Positions 1 through 10,275 of a DNA stretch of 64,000 bases are shown here, in pieces; the stretch's first letter is position 1, and every line of letters begins with the position of its first letter. Origin of the DNA: CBDIHP01 sp965279195 (GTDB lineage: Bacteria > Planctomycetota > Planctomycetia > Isosphaerales > Isosphaeraceae); NCBI GenBank assembly GCA_965279195.1, contig CBDIHP010000044.1, forward strand, positions 124,001-188,000. Direction: 5' to 3'. The notes beneath the pieces were generated by a model. It did no database searches. It saw nothing but the letters and a program-made list of their open reading frames with translations, and was not told the DNA's origin. The position numbers and the translations under genes were made by a program.

Positions 1-378
1 CGAGTTGAAGTTGATCAGGAGGCCGAGAGGAAGTCCGGTCGCACGCAGGTATGAAAGGACCTGGGCTTTATGGATCGGGACGAGAGCATCCACCGCCTTG
101 AGTTCGACGATCAGCTTCTCCTCGATCAACAGATCCAGGCGGGCGAGGCCGACGTGATGCGACTTGTACCCGACCGAGATGTTCGCTTGCCGAACGAAGG
201 CGATCCCTCGTAACTCAAGTTCGACCGCCAGAGCCTCATCGTAGACACTCTCCAGGAAGCCGGGCCCGAGATGACGATGCACCTCGATCGCAGCTGCGAT
301 GACAGCCCCTGATAACGGATTGAGCTCCTCGATCGGTACGCATTGCAACCCCTCGATAACGACCGATTGCTTCTCCAT
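1..378 (-). CDS. GxxExxY family protein, 3' end cut by window edge
   Basis: The reading frame is open from an ATG at 378 down to base 1 (126 codons, no stop), so the C-terminus lies outside the window. The translation carries the family-defining motif GFLESVY (G-x-x-E-x-x-Y) near residue 40, preceded by HRHLGP, and later LIEEKLIVELKAVD and LLINFNS, which are typical of this small PD-(D/E)XK-like family. The conserved E and the E-L-K triplet suit a nuclease-like fold, but the biochemical role of GxxExxY proteins is not established. It lies downstream of the yeaH-like gene on the same strand, separated by a solo copy of an intergenic repeat, so it is probably its own unit. Confidence 0.8.
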   Translation of the reverse strand, partial: MEKQSVVIEGLQCVPIEELNPLSGAVIAAAIEVHRHLGPGFLESVYDEALAVELELRGIAFVRQANISVGYKSHHVGLARLDLLIEEKLIVELKAVDALVPIHKAQVLSYLRATGLPLGLLINFNS

Positions 379-464
379 CCCAGTGCTCCCAGGCGACCAC
401 GACGCTCAGATCCACCCAAGAACCCTAGTACACGTTCCCTAATCTCTCCAGAAAACTCTCTTCC

Positions 465-494
465 GTGCTCTCTGTGTCTCTGTGGTTCAATTCT
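465..494. repeat. Solo copy of CACAGAGACACAGAGAGCAC repeat
   Basis: This 30-base stretch (reverse complement begins AGAATTGAACCACAGAGACA) matches each arm of the inverted repeat at 42501-42593 almost exactly. It abuts the stop codon of the yeaH-like gene at 503. Similar sequences recur between genes in many planctomycete and other bacterial genomes; here only one arm is present. Confidence 0.8.
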
Positions 495-502
495 TTCCCA
501 TC

Positions 503-1618
503 TCATCTCCCCCGACCCAGGAATTCCTTGATCGATTCGTAGATCCCCTCCTTGTTGCGGATCTCCGACAGGGCGAGGTTGGGGACGTGTTCGAAGGCGT
601 CTTCGAGCTCGCGGTAGAACTCGCCCGAGCCGTAGGGGCTCTCGACCTGGCCGTATCCGAAGAGGTTGCACTTGGGGAGCAGCGTGTCGCGCAGGAGCGA
701 GAGGCAGTGGCGGTTGTCCTCGCCCCAGTTGTCGCCGTCGGAGAAGTGGAGGATGTAGATATTCCAGTCCTCCACGGGATGGTCGGATTCAAGGATCTTG
801 TTGGCCAGGGTGTAGGCCGAACTGATCCGCGTGCCGCCGGATTCCCGGGTGTGGAAGAACGTGTGCTGGTCCACCTCGCGGGCGATCGCGTCGTGGATGA
901 TGTAACGCGTTGTCACGCCGTCATACTGGCTCTTGAGCCAGGTGTCGATCCAGAACGATTCGATGCGGACGATCTCCTTCTGCTCGTCCGTCATCGAGCC
1001 CGAGACGTCCATCAGGTACAGAACCACCGCGCTCGACTGCGGCTTGAACGTCGGGTTCCACGAGCGGTAGAGCTTGTCCTCGCGGACGGGGATGACCTTC
1101 GGATCGGCCGGGTCGTACGTGCTCGACGCGATCTGACGCTTGAGCGCCTTCTTGTAGGTCCGCTTGAAGTGGCGGAGGCTCTCCGGGCCGGCCTGACGGA
1201 TGCCGGTATATTTGTCTTTTTCTTCGATGATGTTCGCCCGCCCCTTGGGCTGGATCCGGGGCAGGGCGAGGCCCTCGCCGAGGATGTCGGCCAGCTCGCC
1301 CAGGGTGAGTTCGACCTCGAGGATGTGGGCCCCCGGCGCGTCGCCGGCCTGGCCCATTCCGGGCTCGCCGTCGCCGGACCGGCCGATGGGCGTGCCGACG
1401 TCCCCCTGTCCCTGCCCCACGCCGCCGCTGTTCTTGGAGCCGTAGCGGAACTCGGGGATCTGGATCTGCGGCAAGGGGATCGAGACCAGCTCGCCGCCGG
1501 TCTTGCCGATCATCTCACCGTGCGTGATATATTTGCGCAGATCGGCCTTGATCTTGCCGCGGACGATCTGCTTGAAGCGGTTGGCGTCCCGCTCGATTTT
1601 CCTGACCACGGCCGTCAC
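503..1618 (-). CDS. yeaH: DUF444 / YeaH-like protein with VWA-type domain
   Basis: The 371-residue product fits the DUF444 (YeaH/YhbH) family, which is genetically linked to the PrkA kinase in proteobacteria, bacilli and planctomycetes. A MIDAS-like DVSGSM motif at about residues 204-209 marks a von Willebrand A-type fold, and a Gly/Asp-rich linker occupies residues 60-95. The GTG at 1618 is preferred over upstream ATGs because the conserved text (VRKIERDANRFKQ) begins there and the preceding codons look non-coding. It follows prkA on the same strand after 368 bp, so prkA and yeaH may be co-transcribed. No spoVR gene, the usual third member, follows. Start uncertain by a few codons. Confidence 0.85.
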   Translation of the reverse strand: MTAVVRKIERDANRFKQIVRGKIKADLRKYITHGEMIGKTGGELVSIPLPQIQIPEFRYGSKNSGGVGQGQGDVGTPIGRSGDGEPGMGQAGDAPGAHILEVELTLGELADILGEGLALPRIQPKGRANIIEEKDKYTGIRQAGPESLRHFKRTYKKALKRQIASSTYDPADPKVIPVREDKLYRSWNPTFKPQSSAVVLYLMDVSGSMTDEQKEIVRIESFWIDTWLKSQYDGVTTRYIIHDAIAREVDQHTFFHTRESGGTRISSAYTLANKILESDHPVEDWNIYILHFSDGDNWGEDNRHCLSLLRDTLLPKCNLFGYGQVESPYGSGEFYRELEDAFEHVPNLALSEIRNKEGIYESIKEFLGRGR

Positions 1619-1986
1619 CCCCGGTCCGTTGCGTTGCCTGCGGCACCCCGTTCCACCGCACAATCCGACGCATTCCGATGCATACCGCATAACCCCCGGC
1701 CCGTCCCGGCTCGTGACTCCCCGCGCACCGGCCCTGGGCCCTGCGGCTGAGAACACCGTCGGGCGGCCGATGTTCGATTGGCAAAGAGCGGGGAGAGTCG
1801 CCGGCGGTCGATAGGCCGGATGCGGCTGGGTGGCGGGAGGCCGTGGAAGGGCGGGGGAGGAGGGCGATGGGCCCGTATCCCCACACCGCAAAAATTATAC
1901 CGGCCTTCATGGACGGCTCAAGGTCGGCCGGGGCATTCGTCGATGCGAACCGCCCCGGCCGGCTGGGTCTCTCGCGCCATCGCGTC
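1619..1986. other. Intergenic gap between prkA and yeaH
   Basis: 368 bases of high GC with no convincing reading frame. Frames that cross it are rich in Arg and Pro and look like shadows. An upstream extension of yeaH to 1891 is possible but has no family-like residues. No clear terminator or palindrome was seen. Confidence 0.5.
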
Positions 1987-4053
<2,067 letters not shown>

Positions 4054-4744
4054 TGTATCGACTCCCTCCCGTGGTCTTGAGCGTCAGCTCCGTCGAGCGA
4101 GGGCAGAGATTGATGCGAGTGGGGCGCCCGATCGCCCTGCGTCGGTGACGCGGGCGGCCGGGCTTGGGCTCGATCCGTCGAGGTGTCTCGCCGTCGGGTT
4201 GAGCCGCGCCGGGAGGTGATTTGCGTCCATCGGCGTCCGTGGATCGGAGGCCGACGCGCGTTCCCGGCGCGCGGGGACCTGAGCCCTCCCGCAGCGAGGC
4301 GTGTGCCGAATTTTCAAGCGGCCGAGTTGTTCGAGGTCAGGGGGCGAACAGGGCGACCGTGGGCGGATGACCGGACCGGGACCTGGTGGTGCGTTCGGAG
4401 AAAAGTGACGATGGATGCGTGAAGAGGCCGACGAGCGGCGACCCCGGCCGAACCGAGGCGGGAATGAAAGGCCCTCAGGGAGAAACGGGCATCAGCCCTG
4501 GCCTTCGTGGGCGGAGAGGGCTCGCACAGAACGCGGCCCGTGGACTCCTCCCACATAAGTATTACAACCCCGGCAAAGCGGGGCTGTCAAGCGGAGCCGC
4601 GCGGAGTCAACACGCCCCGGCACGTGGTTTTCAGGCCACTCCCTGACGGCGTCGACAGTTGCGCCGCGTCGTGCGGAACGCCCCCGGCGCGGCCACCTCC
4701 CGAGTGGACAGGCGGATGCGTGGGAGGGTTCGCACGCCGGCGGT
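4054..4744. other. Long intergenic gap upstream of prkA
   Basis: 691 bases between prkA and the membrane protein gene, both on the minus strand. Frames in this stretch are Arg/Pro-rich and unconserved-looking. The only structure noticed is a short hairpin, CCCCG-GCAAAG-CGGGG, at 4568-4583, without a U tract. The prkA promoter must lie in the part nearest 4054, but no confident -35/-10 pair was found. Confidence 0.4.
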
Positions 4745-6199
4745 TCAGGACAGGATGACTTCCTCGCCCCCGGCCTGGACCCCCTGGTGGCCGTTGGCGC
4801 CGGCGCGGGCTTCCTCCGGGTAAGCGACCTCGGCCGGTCGCGCGGGGCTGGCGACGGGCAAGGTCCGCTCGGCGAGGTCGATCATGCCGGACAGGAGCAG
4901 CAGGCCGACCAGCAGCGTCGAGTAATGCGCGTAGCTGTCCGCCGCCTGGAGCACCCAGGGTTGGGCGGGCAGGGCCAGGATCACGAGGTAGGCCAGCGTC
5001 GTCAGGCCGCAACTCAGCGCGCCCGAGAGTGCGATCGCACCGAGCAGCCGGCCTCCTTGCTCGCGGAGGAGCCGGCCGGTCGCCCGCAACGCGTCGCCCG
5101 GCGTGCCCCGGGTCCAGGCGATGGCCCCGGCGATCCCCTGGAGCGGGAAGAGAAGCACCTGCGCCGCCAGGATCCCCCAGCTCAACGACCACCGCACCGC
5201 CTGACCGAATTGTCCCGCCGTCAGGTTCGCCGGCAAGTAGCTCGATACCAGGACGACCGCCGCCGAAAGGTAGCGGGACGGCAGGACCAGGACGCACGCC
5301 AGGATCGCCGCCGGGATCAGGGCGATGATCCCCCGGATGTCGAACGACTCCTCCTCCGTGTCGCCGATCCCCGCGTTACGCAGCTCCACCACCACCCAGG
5401 CCAGCAGCACGCCATCGGCCACCGCCATCAGCGGCGGGATCACCAACGCTTCGATATAGATGCAGCCCGAGAGAGGCAGTTCGGGCGAGCCCGAGGCCAC
5501 ACTCACGAGCCTGTAGAGCGCGTAGAGCGACGCCCCGATCCAGCCGACCGACGACCACCGCGACAGCCGGGTCCGCGTCCAAGGGCTGAGCCGGACGGTG
5601 ATCGTCCAGCGGTCGGTGGCGTACTGGAACAGCACGGTCGTCGCGGCGATGAGCAGCGGGAACAGGAGCCCGAGCGCGGCGAGGTCGCGGAGCGGGGTCA
5701 CGGCCGAGAGCATCCCGTGGGCCAGGGCCAGTTCGCCGAGCTGCCGCCCCTTCACGAGCTGGACCACGTCCTCGCGGGCGACCGGGTCTCGGAAGTGGAT
5801 CGCCTGCGTGGTCGTCCAGGCCACGACCGACGTGCCGACCAGGATCGCCAGCAACCGCCCCGATCGCTGGAACCGGGCCATCGCCGAACCCAGCAGCCGG
5901 AACTGGCCGGGGATGTCCAGCAGTTGCCCGATCGCCTTCCGAGGCCCCTGGAACAGCAGGGCGACGATCAGCAACAGCGCCAGGCCGCAACCCCAGGCGA
6001 GCCCGGGGTAGACGGTCGGGCTCGTCCCTTGCGGGGCGAGGGTGACACTGCCGCACCAGCGCCGCAGCGCCAGGAAGAGCGTCGAGACCGCCGGCGCCGT
6101 CGCCCCGCCGGATGGGGTTGTCGCCCCCGGCGAGCTCACTTGCGACCACAGCCAGAAACCCGAGCCGACCGGTGGGATCGCCGACGTCCACACGTTCAC
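4745..6199 (-). CDS. Multi-pass membrane protein of unknown function
   Basis: About 484 residues with some eight to ten hydrophobic segments (for example LALLLIVALLFQG near residue 75 and later IIALIPAAILACVLVL), followed by a polar, Ala/Glu-rich tail. No family was recognised. The GTG at 6199 is chosen as start because GGGGAGG lies six bases upstream; an ATG at 6226 has no such site. The final codons end in VILS. It lies 150 bp downstream of the phosphofructokinase gene on the same strand, with a repeat hairpin at 6339-6372 between them, so co-transcription is doubtful. Confidence 0.75.
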   Translation of the reverse strand: MNVWTSAIPPVGSGFWLWSQVSSPGATTPSGGATAPAVSTLFLALRRWCGSVTLAPQGTSPTVYPGLAWGCGLALLLIVALLFQGPRKAIGQLLDIPGQFRLLGSAMARFQRSGRLLAILVGTSVVAWTTTQAIHFRDPVAREDVVQLVKGRQLGELALAHGMLSAVTPLRDLAALGLLFPLLIAATTVLFQYATDRWTITVRLSPWTRTRLSRWSSVGWIGASLYALYRLVSVASGSPELPLSGCIYIEALVIPPLMAVADGVLLAWVVVELRNAGIGDTEEESFDIRGIIALIPAAILACVLVLPSRYLSAAVVLVSSYLPANLTAGQFGQAVRWSLSWGILAAQVLLFPLQGIAGAIAWTRGTPGDALRATGRLLREQGGRLLGAIALSGALSCGLTTLAYLVILALPAQPWVLQAADSYAHYSTLLVGLLLLSGMIDLAERTLPVASPARPAEVAYPEEARAGANGHQGVQAGGEEVILS

Positions 6200-6338
6200 G
6201 AACGACCTCCCCGGTGCCACGTCCATCGATGCGCAGGCCAGACCGCGCCGGGGGGCTTCCCCCGAGCTGACGACGATTGTACGACCCCCTCGCGGCGTCG
6301 GCCAGTCCGTGTTCTTTCGGATTCGACGAATCGACTTC

Positions 6339-6372
6339 TTGGAGTGACCGAGCGACGCTGCCGCACTCCAAA
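6339..6372. repeat. Short TTGGAGTG / CACTCCAA inverted repeat
   Basis: The arms TTGGAGTG (6339-6346) and CACTCCAA face each other across about 18 bases. This is a small member of the same family as the elements at 14492, 30422 and 52080. It sits four bases past the stop of the phosphofructokinase gene, where it could act as a terminator hairpin. Confidence 0.65.
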
Positions 6373-6376
6373 CGGG

Positions 6377-7780
6377 CTAGATGCTGTTCAGATCCAGTTC
6401 CGCATTCGGATCCAGCCGGCGGATCCGCTTGTTGATGTGGACGTTCACGGAGTCGTACGGGTGCGAGACGTTGCTCGGCTTGAACAGGTGCCGGAGGGCG
6501 TCGGTGTCGTCCTGGCCGAGGGCGTTGGTGAAGATGGCCCGGAGGTACTCGTTGCCCTGCGCGGAGGGCTTGAAGTTGACCGGGTCGTAGAACTGCGTCG
6601 GCAACGGCCGCGCGTGGATCGTGCCCCAGCGGTCGCGGAGCCGGTTCGCGTGGATGCTGTCCAGGAAGATCCCGCCGTCGCGGTACTGGAGCGTGGCGAT
6701 GCAGTTGTGGTCGCCGTTCAGGAGCAGCTCGACCGCCTTGCCGCCGAGCTGCGCGGCGTAGAACCGGTCGAACAGGATCGGACGCCCGCCGCGCTGGGTG
6801 TGTCCGATCTTCCTCACGAAGATCGCCGCGTCCGCGCTCTCGTTCCGACGCTGCCGGGTGAAGAACGCGTCGCCGATCTTCTCGACCAGGATCCGCTTCA
6901 CCGCCTCGGCGGCCCCTTGATAGACGAGGTTCCCCGCCGGATCCTTGCTCGCCGTCACGGCCCCCAGGATGTGCCCCGCGCGGTCCTTGATGCCCTCCGA
7001 GACGCAGATCACGGCGTGCTTCTGGACGTCCAGGATCGAGAGGACCTTCTCGACCATGCGGTCCTCGTCGATCGGCGATTCGGGCACCAGGATCATGTCC
7101 GGCTGGCCGTAGGCCGTGCCGAGGGCGATCATCCCGCAGTCGCGGCCCATCACCTCGATGATCGCGATCCGACGGTGGCTCTCGGCCGTCGTCCGGATGC
7201 GCTCCACCGACAGCGACGTCACATAGACGGCCGTCGCGAAGCCCGGGGTCGCGAAGTTGACGATCTCCTCCAGCTCGAACGCCCGGCCGGGCTTGCGGGT
7301 GTAGCGGTAACCTCTGGGTCGCGAGGGGTCCGGCTCGCGGAAGTACTCGTTGGACTCGTCGAGGTAGTTCAGGCCGAGGTCGTTGTCGATGGTCTTGGGG
7401 GCGAGCACGACCGGCAGGTAGTTGCTCAAGGGCTGCATGCCGTTGAGCGTGCCGTCGCCGCCGATGCAGACCAGGCCCTCGATCTTCAGCCGCGCCAGCC
7501 GCTCGGCGACCTTCGCGATGGTCTCGGCGTCGTCGCCGGAGACGTAGTCGCGCGAGGCCCCGAGCAGGGTCCCGCCGCGGCAGGGGTCCAGCTCGGGGAT
7601 GCTCGTGTAGAGGGGGTTCAGGTGGACGTGGGGGACCTGGGGGTTCAGCAGCCCGCCGTATCCCTTGACGATCCCGAAGACCTCGACCTTCGCCTGGTTC
7701 GCCCGATGCACCGCGCCGGCGATCGTGGCGTTGAGCGCGGGGGTGTCGCCCCCGGCGGTGAGGATGCCGATCCGCTTCAT
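6377..7780 (-). CDS. pfkA: 6-phosphofructokinase
   Basis: 467 residues; catalyses phosphorylation of fructose 6-phosphate in glycolysis. The N-terminal glycine loop GGDTP is at 10-14, GGDGT at 107-111, PKTIDND at 128-134 and MGRDCG near 214. The Gly in GGDG is the residue expected for ATP-using enzymes (PPi enzymes have GGDD), whereas the Lys in PKTIDND is characteristic of PPi-dependent and group III enzymes; ATP-PFKs of the E. coli type have PGTIDND. The protein is longer than the 320-residue bacterial PfkA. Phosphoryl donor is therefore uncertain, with ATP favoured. Only a weak GAGA-type ribosome site precedes the ATG. Confidence 0.92.
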   Translation of the reverse strand: MKRIGILTAGGDTPALNATIAGAVHRANQAKVEVFGIVKGYGGLLNPQVPHVHLNPLYTSIPELDPCRGGTLLGASRDYVSGDDAETIAKVAERLARLKIEGLVCIGGDGTLNGMQPLSNYLPVVLAPKTIDNDLGLNYLDESNEYFREPDPSRPRGYRYTRKPGRAFELEEIVNFATPGFATAVYVTSLSVERIRTTAESHRRIAIIEVMGRDCGMIALGTAYGQPDMILVPESPIDEDRMVEKVLSILDVQKHAVICVSEGIKDRAGHILGAVTASKDPAGNLVYQGAAEAVKRILVEKIGDAFFTRQRRNESADAAIFVRKIGHTQRGGRPILFDRFYAAQLGGKAVELLLNGDHNCIATLQYRDGGIFLDSIHANRLRDRWGTIHARPLPTQFYDPVNFKPSAQGNEYLRAIFTNALGQDDTDALRHLFKPSNVSHPYDSVNVHINKRIRRLDPNAELDLNSI

Positions 7781-7874
7781 TTCTCGCGTCTCGAAAGGGT
7801 GCCTGCGGGGGCAGGGATTGCGTCGTGCTCCCCGGACAACCGCAAGGGATCATCGGGGAGGAATGCGTCCCGCG

Positions 7875-8093
7875 TCAAGGGACGAGCACGAGCCCGGGGG
7901 CGCCGTCGACCTCGATGGTGACGGTGTCGCCCAGGCTCATCTGCCGCCGCTTGCGGGTCTCGACCTCGCCGTTCACCTTCACCAGGCCGTCGGCGATCAT
8001 CGCCTTGGCCTCGGCCCCGTGCATCACGAGGCCGGCCCGCTTCAGGACCTGGGTCAGGTTGATCGGCTTCTCACCGACGCTGAGAGGTTGCAT
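7875..8093 (-). CDS. Small S4-domain RNA-binding protein
   Basis: 72 residues consisting of a single S4 RNA-binding fold of the YbcJ/S4_2 type: LTQVLKRAGLVMHGAEAKAMI is the helix pair and VKVNGEVETRKRRQM the basic strand region. Such proteins bind structured RNA and are linked to ribosome function. The gene overlaps the 3' end of the cvpA-like gene by 23 bases in another frame, which implies translational coupling. Confidence 0.88.
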   Translation of the reverse strand: MQPLSVGEKPINLTQVLKRAGLVMHGAEAKAMIADGLVKVNGEVETRKRRQMSLGDTVTIEVDGAPGLVLVP

Positions 8094-8706
8094 TCGAGTA
8101 CGTCCGCCCCGTGCGCTGGAGGATCTCGCTGGTCTTCTGCAAGCTCTCGCCCGTCTTCTTCAGCTCATCCAGCTCGGAGAACGACGCCTGGAGCTGCTCA
8201 GCCGGCCGCGTCTCGGTGCCGTCCAGGAACGGCTGCAGCACGTCGCGCGCCTCCTTCGGCAGGACCGGCCCGACCGCCGCCATCACCTTGCCCACGACCT
8301 TCCCCGACGGGCTCTCGAAGATTGGCTGCCGGGTGTTGGGGGCGAAGCTGACCACGAACAGGGTCAGGACCATCCCCAGCAGGGCCCCCTCGGCGCCCCC
8401 GAGCATCATCCCGAGGTGGCGGTCGTAGGCCTCGAACTGGAGCTTCCGGAGCGTCGCCCGGATCATCCAGGCCACCACGTAGATCCCGCCCGAGGTCGCC
8501 ACGTAGATCGCCAGCATCGCCAGCCCGCGCTGGACCAGCGGATCCCCGGGGAACTTGGGCGCGATCTGCGGCGAGAGCGTCTCGGCGAAGATGTACCCCA
8601 GCACCAGCGACGCGATCCCCGCCACCTGCCAGGTGATCCCCCGCCAGGCCCCCCAGACCATCCCCAGCACCACGATCCCCAGCATCAACCCGTCATAGAG
8701 CGTCAT
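8071..8706 (-). CDS. CvpA family membrane protein
   Basis: About 211 residues. The N-terminal three quarters contain four hydrophobic segments in the CvpA/colicin V production family pattern (GIVVLGMVWGAWRGITWQVAG at the start; YVVAWMIRATLRK in the third segment; DRHLGMMLGGAEGALLGM before the fourth), followed by a polar, coiled-coil-like C-terminal tail. The ATG at 8706 is chosen over that at 8733 because GGGAGG precedes it by seven bases. CvpA proteins are inner-membrane proteins of poorly known function. It overlaps the S4-domain gene downstream. Confidence 0.88.
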   Translation of the reverse strand: MTLYDGLMLGIVVLGMVWGAWRGITWQVAGIASLVLGYIFAETLSPQIAPKFPGDPLVQRGLAMLAIYVATSGGIYVVAWMIRATLRKLQFEAYDRHLGMMLGGAEGALLGMVLTLFVVSFAPNTRQPIFESPSGKVVGKVMAAVGPVLPKEARDVLQPFLDGTETRPAEQLQASFSELDELKKTGESLQKTSEILQRTGRTYSNATSQRR

Positions 8707-8869
8707 CCCTGACCTCCCGGTAGCCATCCTCATCGGGCCGAATCCCCTCGGCCGGACGCGACCAGTACTTTAGCGGATCCCCCGGAAATCCGAGAAGTCC
8801 GGTTTTCCCCACCAACCTCGTCTGACCTTGACACCCCAATCCCAATCCGTCTCGTGTCCGCATGAACAT

Positions 8870-8916
8870 GTAGGGTGTGGTGCCACGCGGCCCAAAGGGT
8901 CGCGTCCACCGCACCC
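8870..8916. repeat. GTAGGGTGTGGTG palindromic repeat
   Basis: A 47-base imperfect palindrome: outer arms GGTGTGGTG and CCACCGCACC, inner arms ACGCGGCCC and GGGTCGCGT around AAA. Related copies occur at 24082-24126, 24152-24197, 26999-27047 and 56977-57016, and a partial one at about 13873-13893. Confidence 0.75.
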
Positions 8917-8996
8917 ACAACCACAAACGCTCCCAGGACCCGCCCTCCCAAACCCCCATCCCACGACCGCAGCACCCAACCTCGCGCCCAAATCGG

Positions 8997-9333
8997 CGAA
9001 ACAAACCCAATTCCCCGACCCCCAACCCCCGAAACCCCAACCTCCGAAACGAACCCAACCCGCCGCAACCCCCTTTCTCTCAAGACGTTAACCATCAACA
9101 CTCCCGAACCACCCCCAACCACCCCGAACCAACAACCCCCTCCGACCCCTCCCCACCGCCTCACGCCCCCAACCCGTCATGACCAGACCACCCCTCCCAT
9201 CCGCCAGCCCCCGACCCCGAACCCCGCCGCAACCGAATCGACGAAACGAACCCAATCCCCGCCCCGACCCCCCGGACAACCCGGCCTCAGGCCAGGGACC
9301 ATCACCCCTCCTCGACCAAACGAACCCATTCGC
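8997..9333 (+). repeat. Cluster of four CGAAACRAACCCAATTC repeats
   Basis: Copies at 8997-9014, 9045-9060, 9242-9260 and 9313-9333 share the core AAACRAACCCAWTC with small differences. The same core, as GGAACAAASCCAATT, reappears at 30391-30410, 62726-62745, 62881-62900 and, inverted, at 62978-62997. The copies are irregularly spaced and have no uniform spacers, so this is not a CRISPR array. Confidence 0.7.
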
Positions 9334-9658
9334 CCTCAGGGATGGGCCGCACCTCCTGTCGAAACAATCCCTCTACCAGGATAGGCAACGCCGCGTTCTG
9401 TTTCACTTGTGCCCATCCACCACAAGTCATTCCCGCCATGAGCTTAGCGACCGTCTCCGTGGTTCACTGAGAGGAGCAATTCGAGGCAGAACATCGCAGG
9501 TCCAACGGCCTTCAGGAGTGGCCAGAACTCTCGGACAGGTGTCGTTAATCAAGATGTCCCCGTCCCTGTTCCCAAAAGAAACCGCACCGCTCTCCTTGTC
9601 CGGTCCTCCAGATCGAGCCAGAATATCACACCAGCCAAGCCGTCAAGGAGCTGCCGTC

Positions 9659-9898
9659 ATGACCTGGAATCTCGACGATGCCCGAGACCGGTTGGGCGAG
9701 GTCGTGAACCTCGCCTTGACCGAGGGGCCGCAGACCATCATCCGGCGGAATGAGACGGTCGTCGTACTCTCCGCCGAAACTCACGCGGCGCTCACCGTGC
9801 GACGACCCGGCGTCAAGGAATTCCTCAGGAGCGGCCCCTCGTTCGAGGGACTCGACCTGACGCGCGATCCTGGGCCCACGCGGGATGTCGAGCTGTGA
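9659..9898 (+). CDS. Phd/YefM-type antitoxin, orphan
   Basis: 79 residues with the Phd/YefM pattern: MTWNLDDARDRLGEVVNLA at the N-terminus, then GPQTIIRRNETVVVLSAE, and an acidic/proline-containing C-terminal tail that would bind a toxin. Such antitoxins repress their own operon and neutralise a Doc or PIN-domain toxin. AAGGAG lies eight bases upstream of the ATG. A toxin frame starts in a GTGA overlap at 9895 (VRGLLF...) as expected, but ends after 20 codons, so the partner is missing. Confidence 0.8.
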   Translation: MTWNLDDARDRLGEVVNLALTEGPQTIIRRNETVVVLSAETHAALTVRRPGVKEFLRSGPSFEGLDLTRDPGPTRDVEL

Positions 9899-9957
9899 GG
9901 GGGCTGCTGTTTGGCCTACGACAGTTGTCAATAATCAGAATGTCCCGAATGCCATAA
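9895..9957 (+). pseudogene. Truncated toxin start fused to repeat DNA
   Basis: A GTG overlapping the antitoxin stop by four bases begins VRGLL, like the start of PIN-domain or Doc-type partner toxins (for example M-R-G-x-L-L-D). After about six codons the sequence departs into GTCAATAATCAGAATGTCCC, which resembles 9541-9561, and a stop follows after 20 codons. The reading is that the toxin body was lost by rearrangement with repeat DNA; this is inferred from position and a few residues only. Confidence 0.4.
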
Positions 9958-10180
9958 AGCCAATCGAAAAACCTTTCTGGGTAGAGGGTTACGCCGCAAT
10001 CTCTGGATCTGGAATCCAAAAGTGAACAATAAACGCTCCGAGCATTTGACTGAAAAGTCCGTAGTTTCAAGCAACATGCTACATCAGTCAGATCTTCTCT
10101 CGTCTCGCTGTGTAATTTGAGGCGATGCTGCAACCCATTTGGAGACAGTGGTTTGCGACTTCGCTTTGTGCCATTCCAGA

Positions 10181-10216
10181 ATGTCCCCTTTTCCGCCCAT
10201 GTCCCCTTTTCCGCCC
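10181..10216 (+). repeat. Two tandem copies of ATGTCCCCTTTTCCGCCC
   Basis: The 18-base unit occurs twice without a gap, at 10181-10198 and 10199-10216. Related ATGTCCC-containing text is found at 9553-9575 and 9938-9950. The repeat immediately precedes the left inverted-repeat arm of the cassette. Confidence 0.8.
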
Positions 10217-10275
10217 ATCGTGGCAGGGGGCTTATTTCAGCTCAAGGCCTTACGGGGCATGGGATTGGGTTTTCG
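10216..10275. repeat. Left inverted-repeat arm of the ATPase/TOPRIM cassette
   Basis: CATCGTGGCAGGGGGCTTAT and following bases to about 10275 match, in reverse complement, 12608-12663 (CATCGTGGCAAGGGGCCTTT and on). The shared core TTTCAGCTCAAGGC is identical and the 3' part GGGATTGG also agrees; by eye about 80-85% identity over 56-60 bases. The two arms enclose both cassette genes. Confidence 0.75.

Larger units (their letters stand above)
8707..9658. other. Gene-free, repeat-rich accessory stretch
   Basis: 952 bases with no credible gene. From about 8925 to 9300 the plus strand is strongly C-rich and G-poor, giving Pro/Thr-rich frames on one strand and Gly/Val-rich frames on the other. It contains one GTAGGGTG-type palindrome (8870-8916) and four copies of a CGAAACRAACCCAATTC repeat. 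From about 9360 composition returns to normal, with sequence that looks like eroded coding DNA but no open frame. Confidence 0.6.

Noticed and set aside
4568..4583. CCCCG / CGGGG hairpin as terminator
   Set aside because: Stem of only five pairs, no U tract, and no gene ends nearby on either strand.
4787..7921. Plus-strand open frame of 1044 codons
   Set aside because: Runs antisense across two real genes (membrane protein and phosphofructokinase) and is Arg/Gln/Asp-rich; a high-GC shadow.
8997..9333. Short repeats considered as a CRISPR array
   Set aside because: Repeats are about 16 bases, diverged, and irregularly spaced (about 50, 200 and 70 bases), and no cas genes are near.
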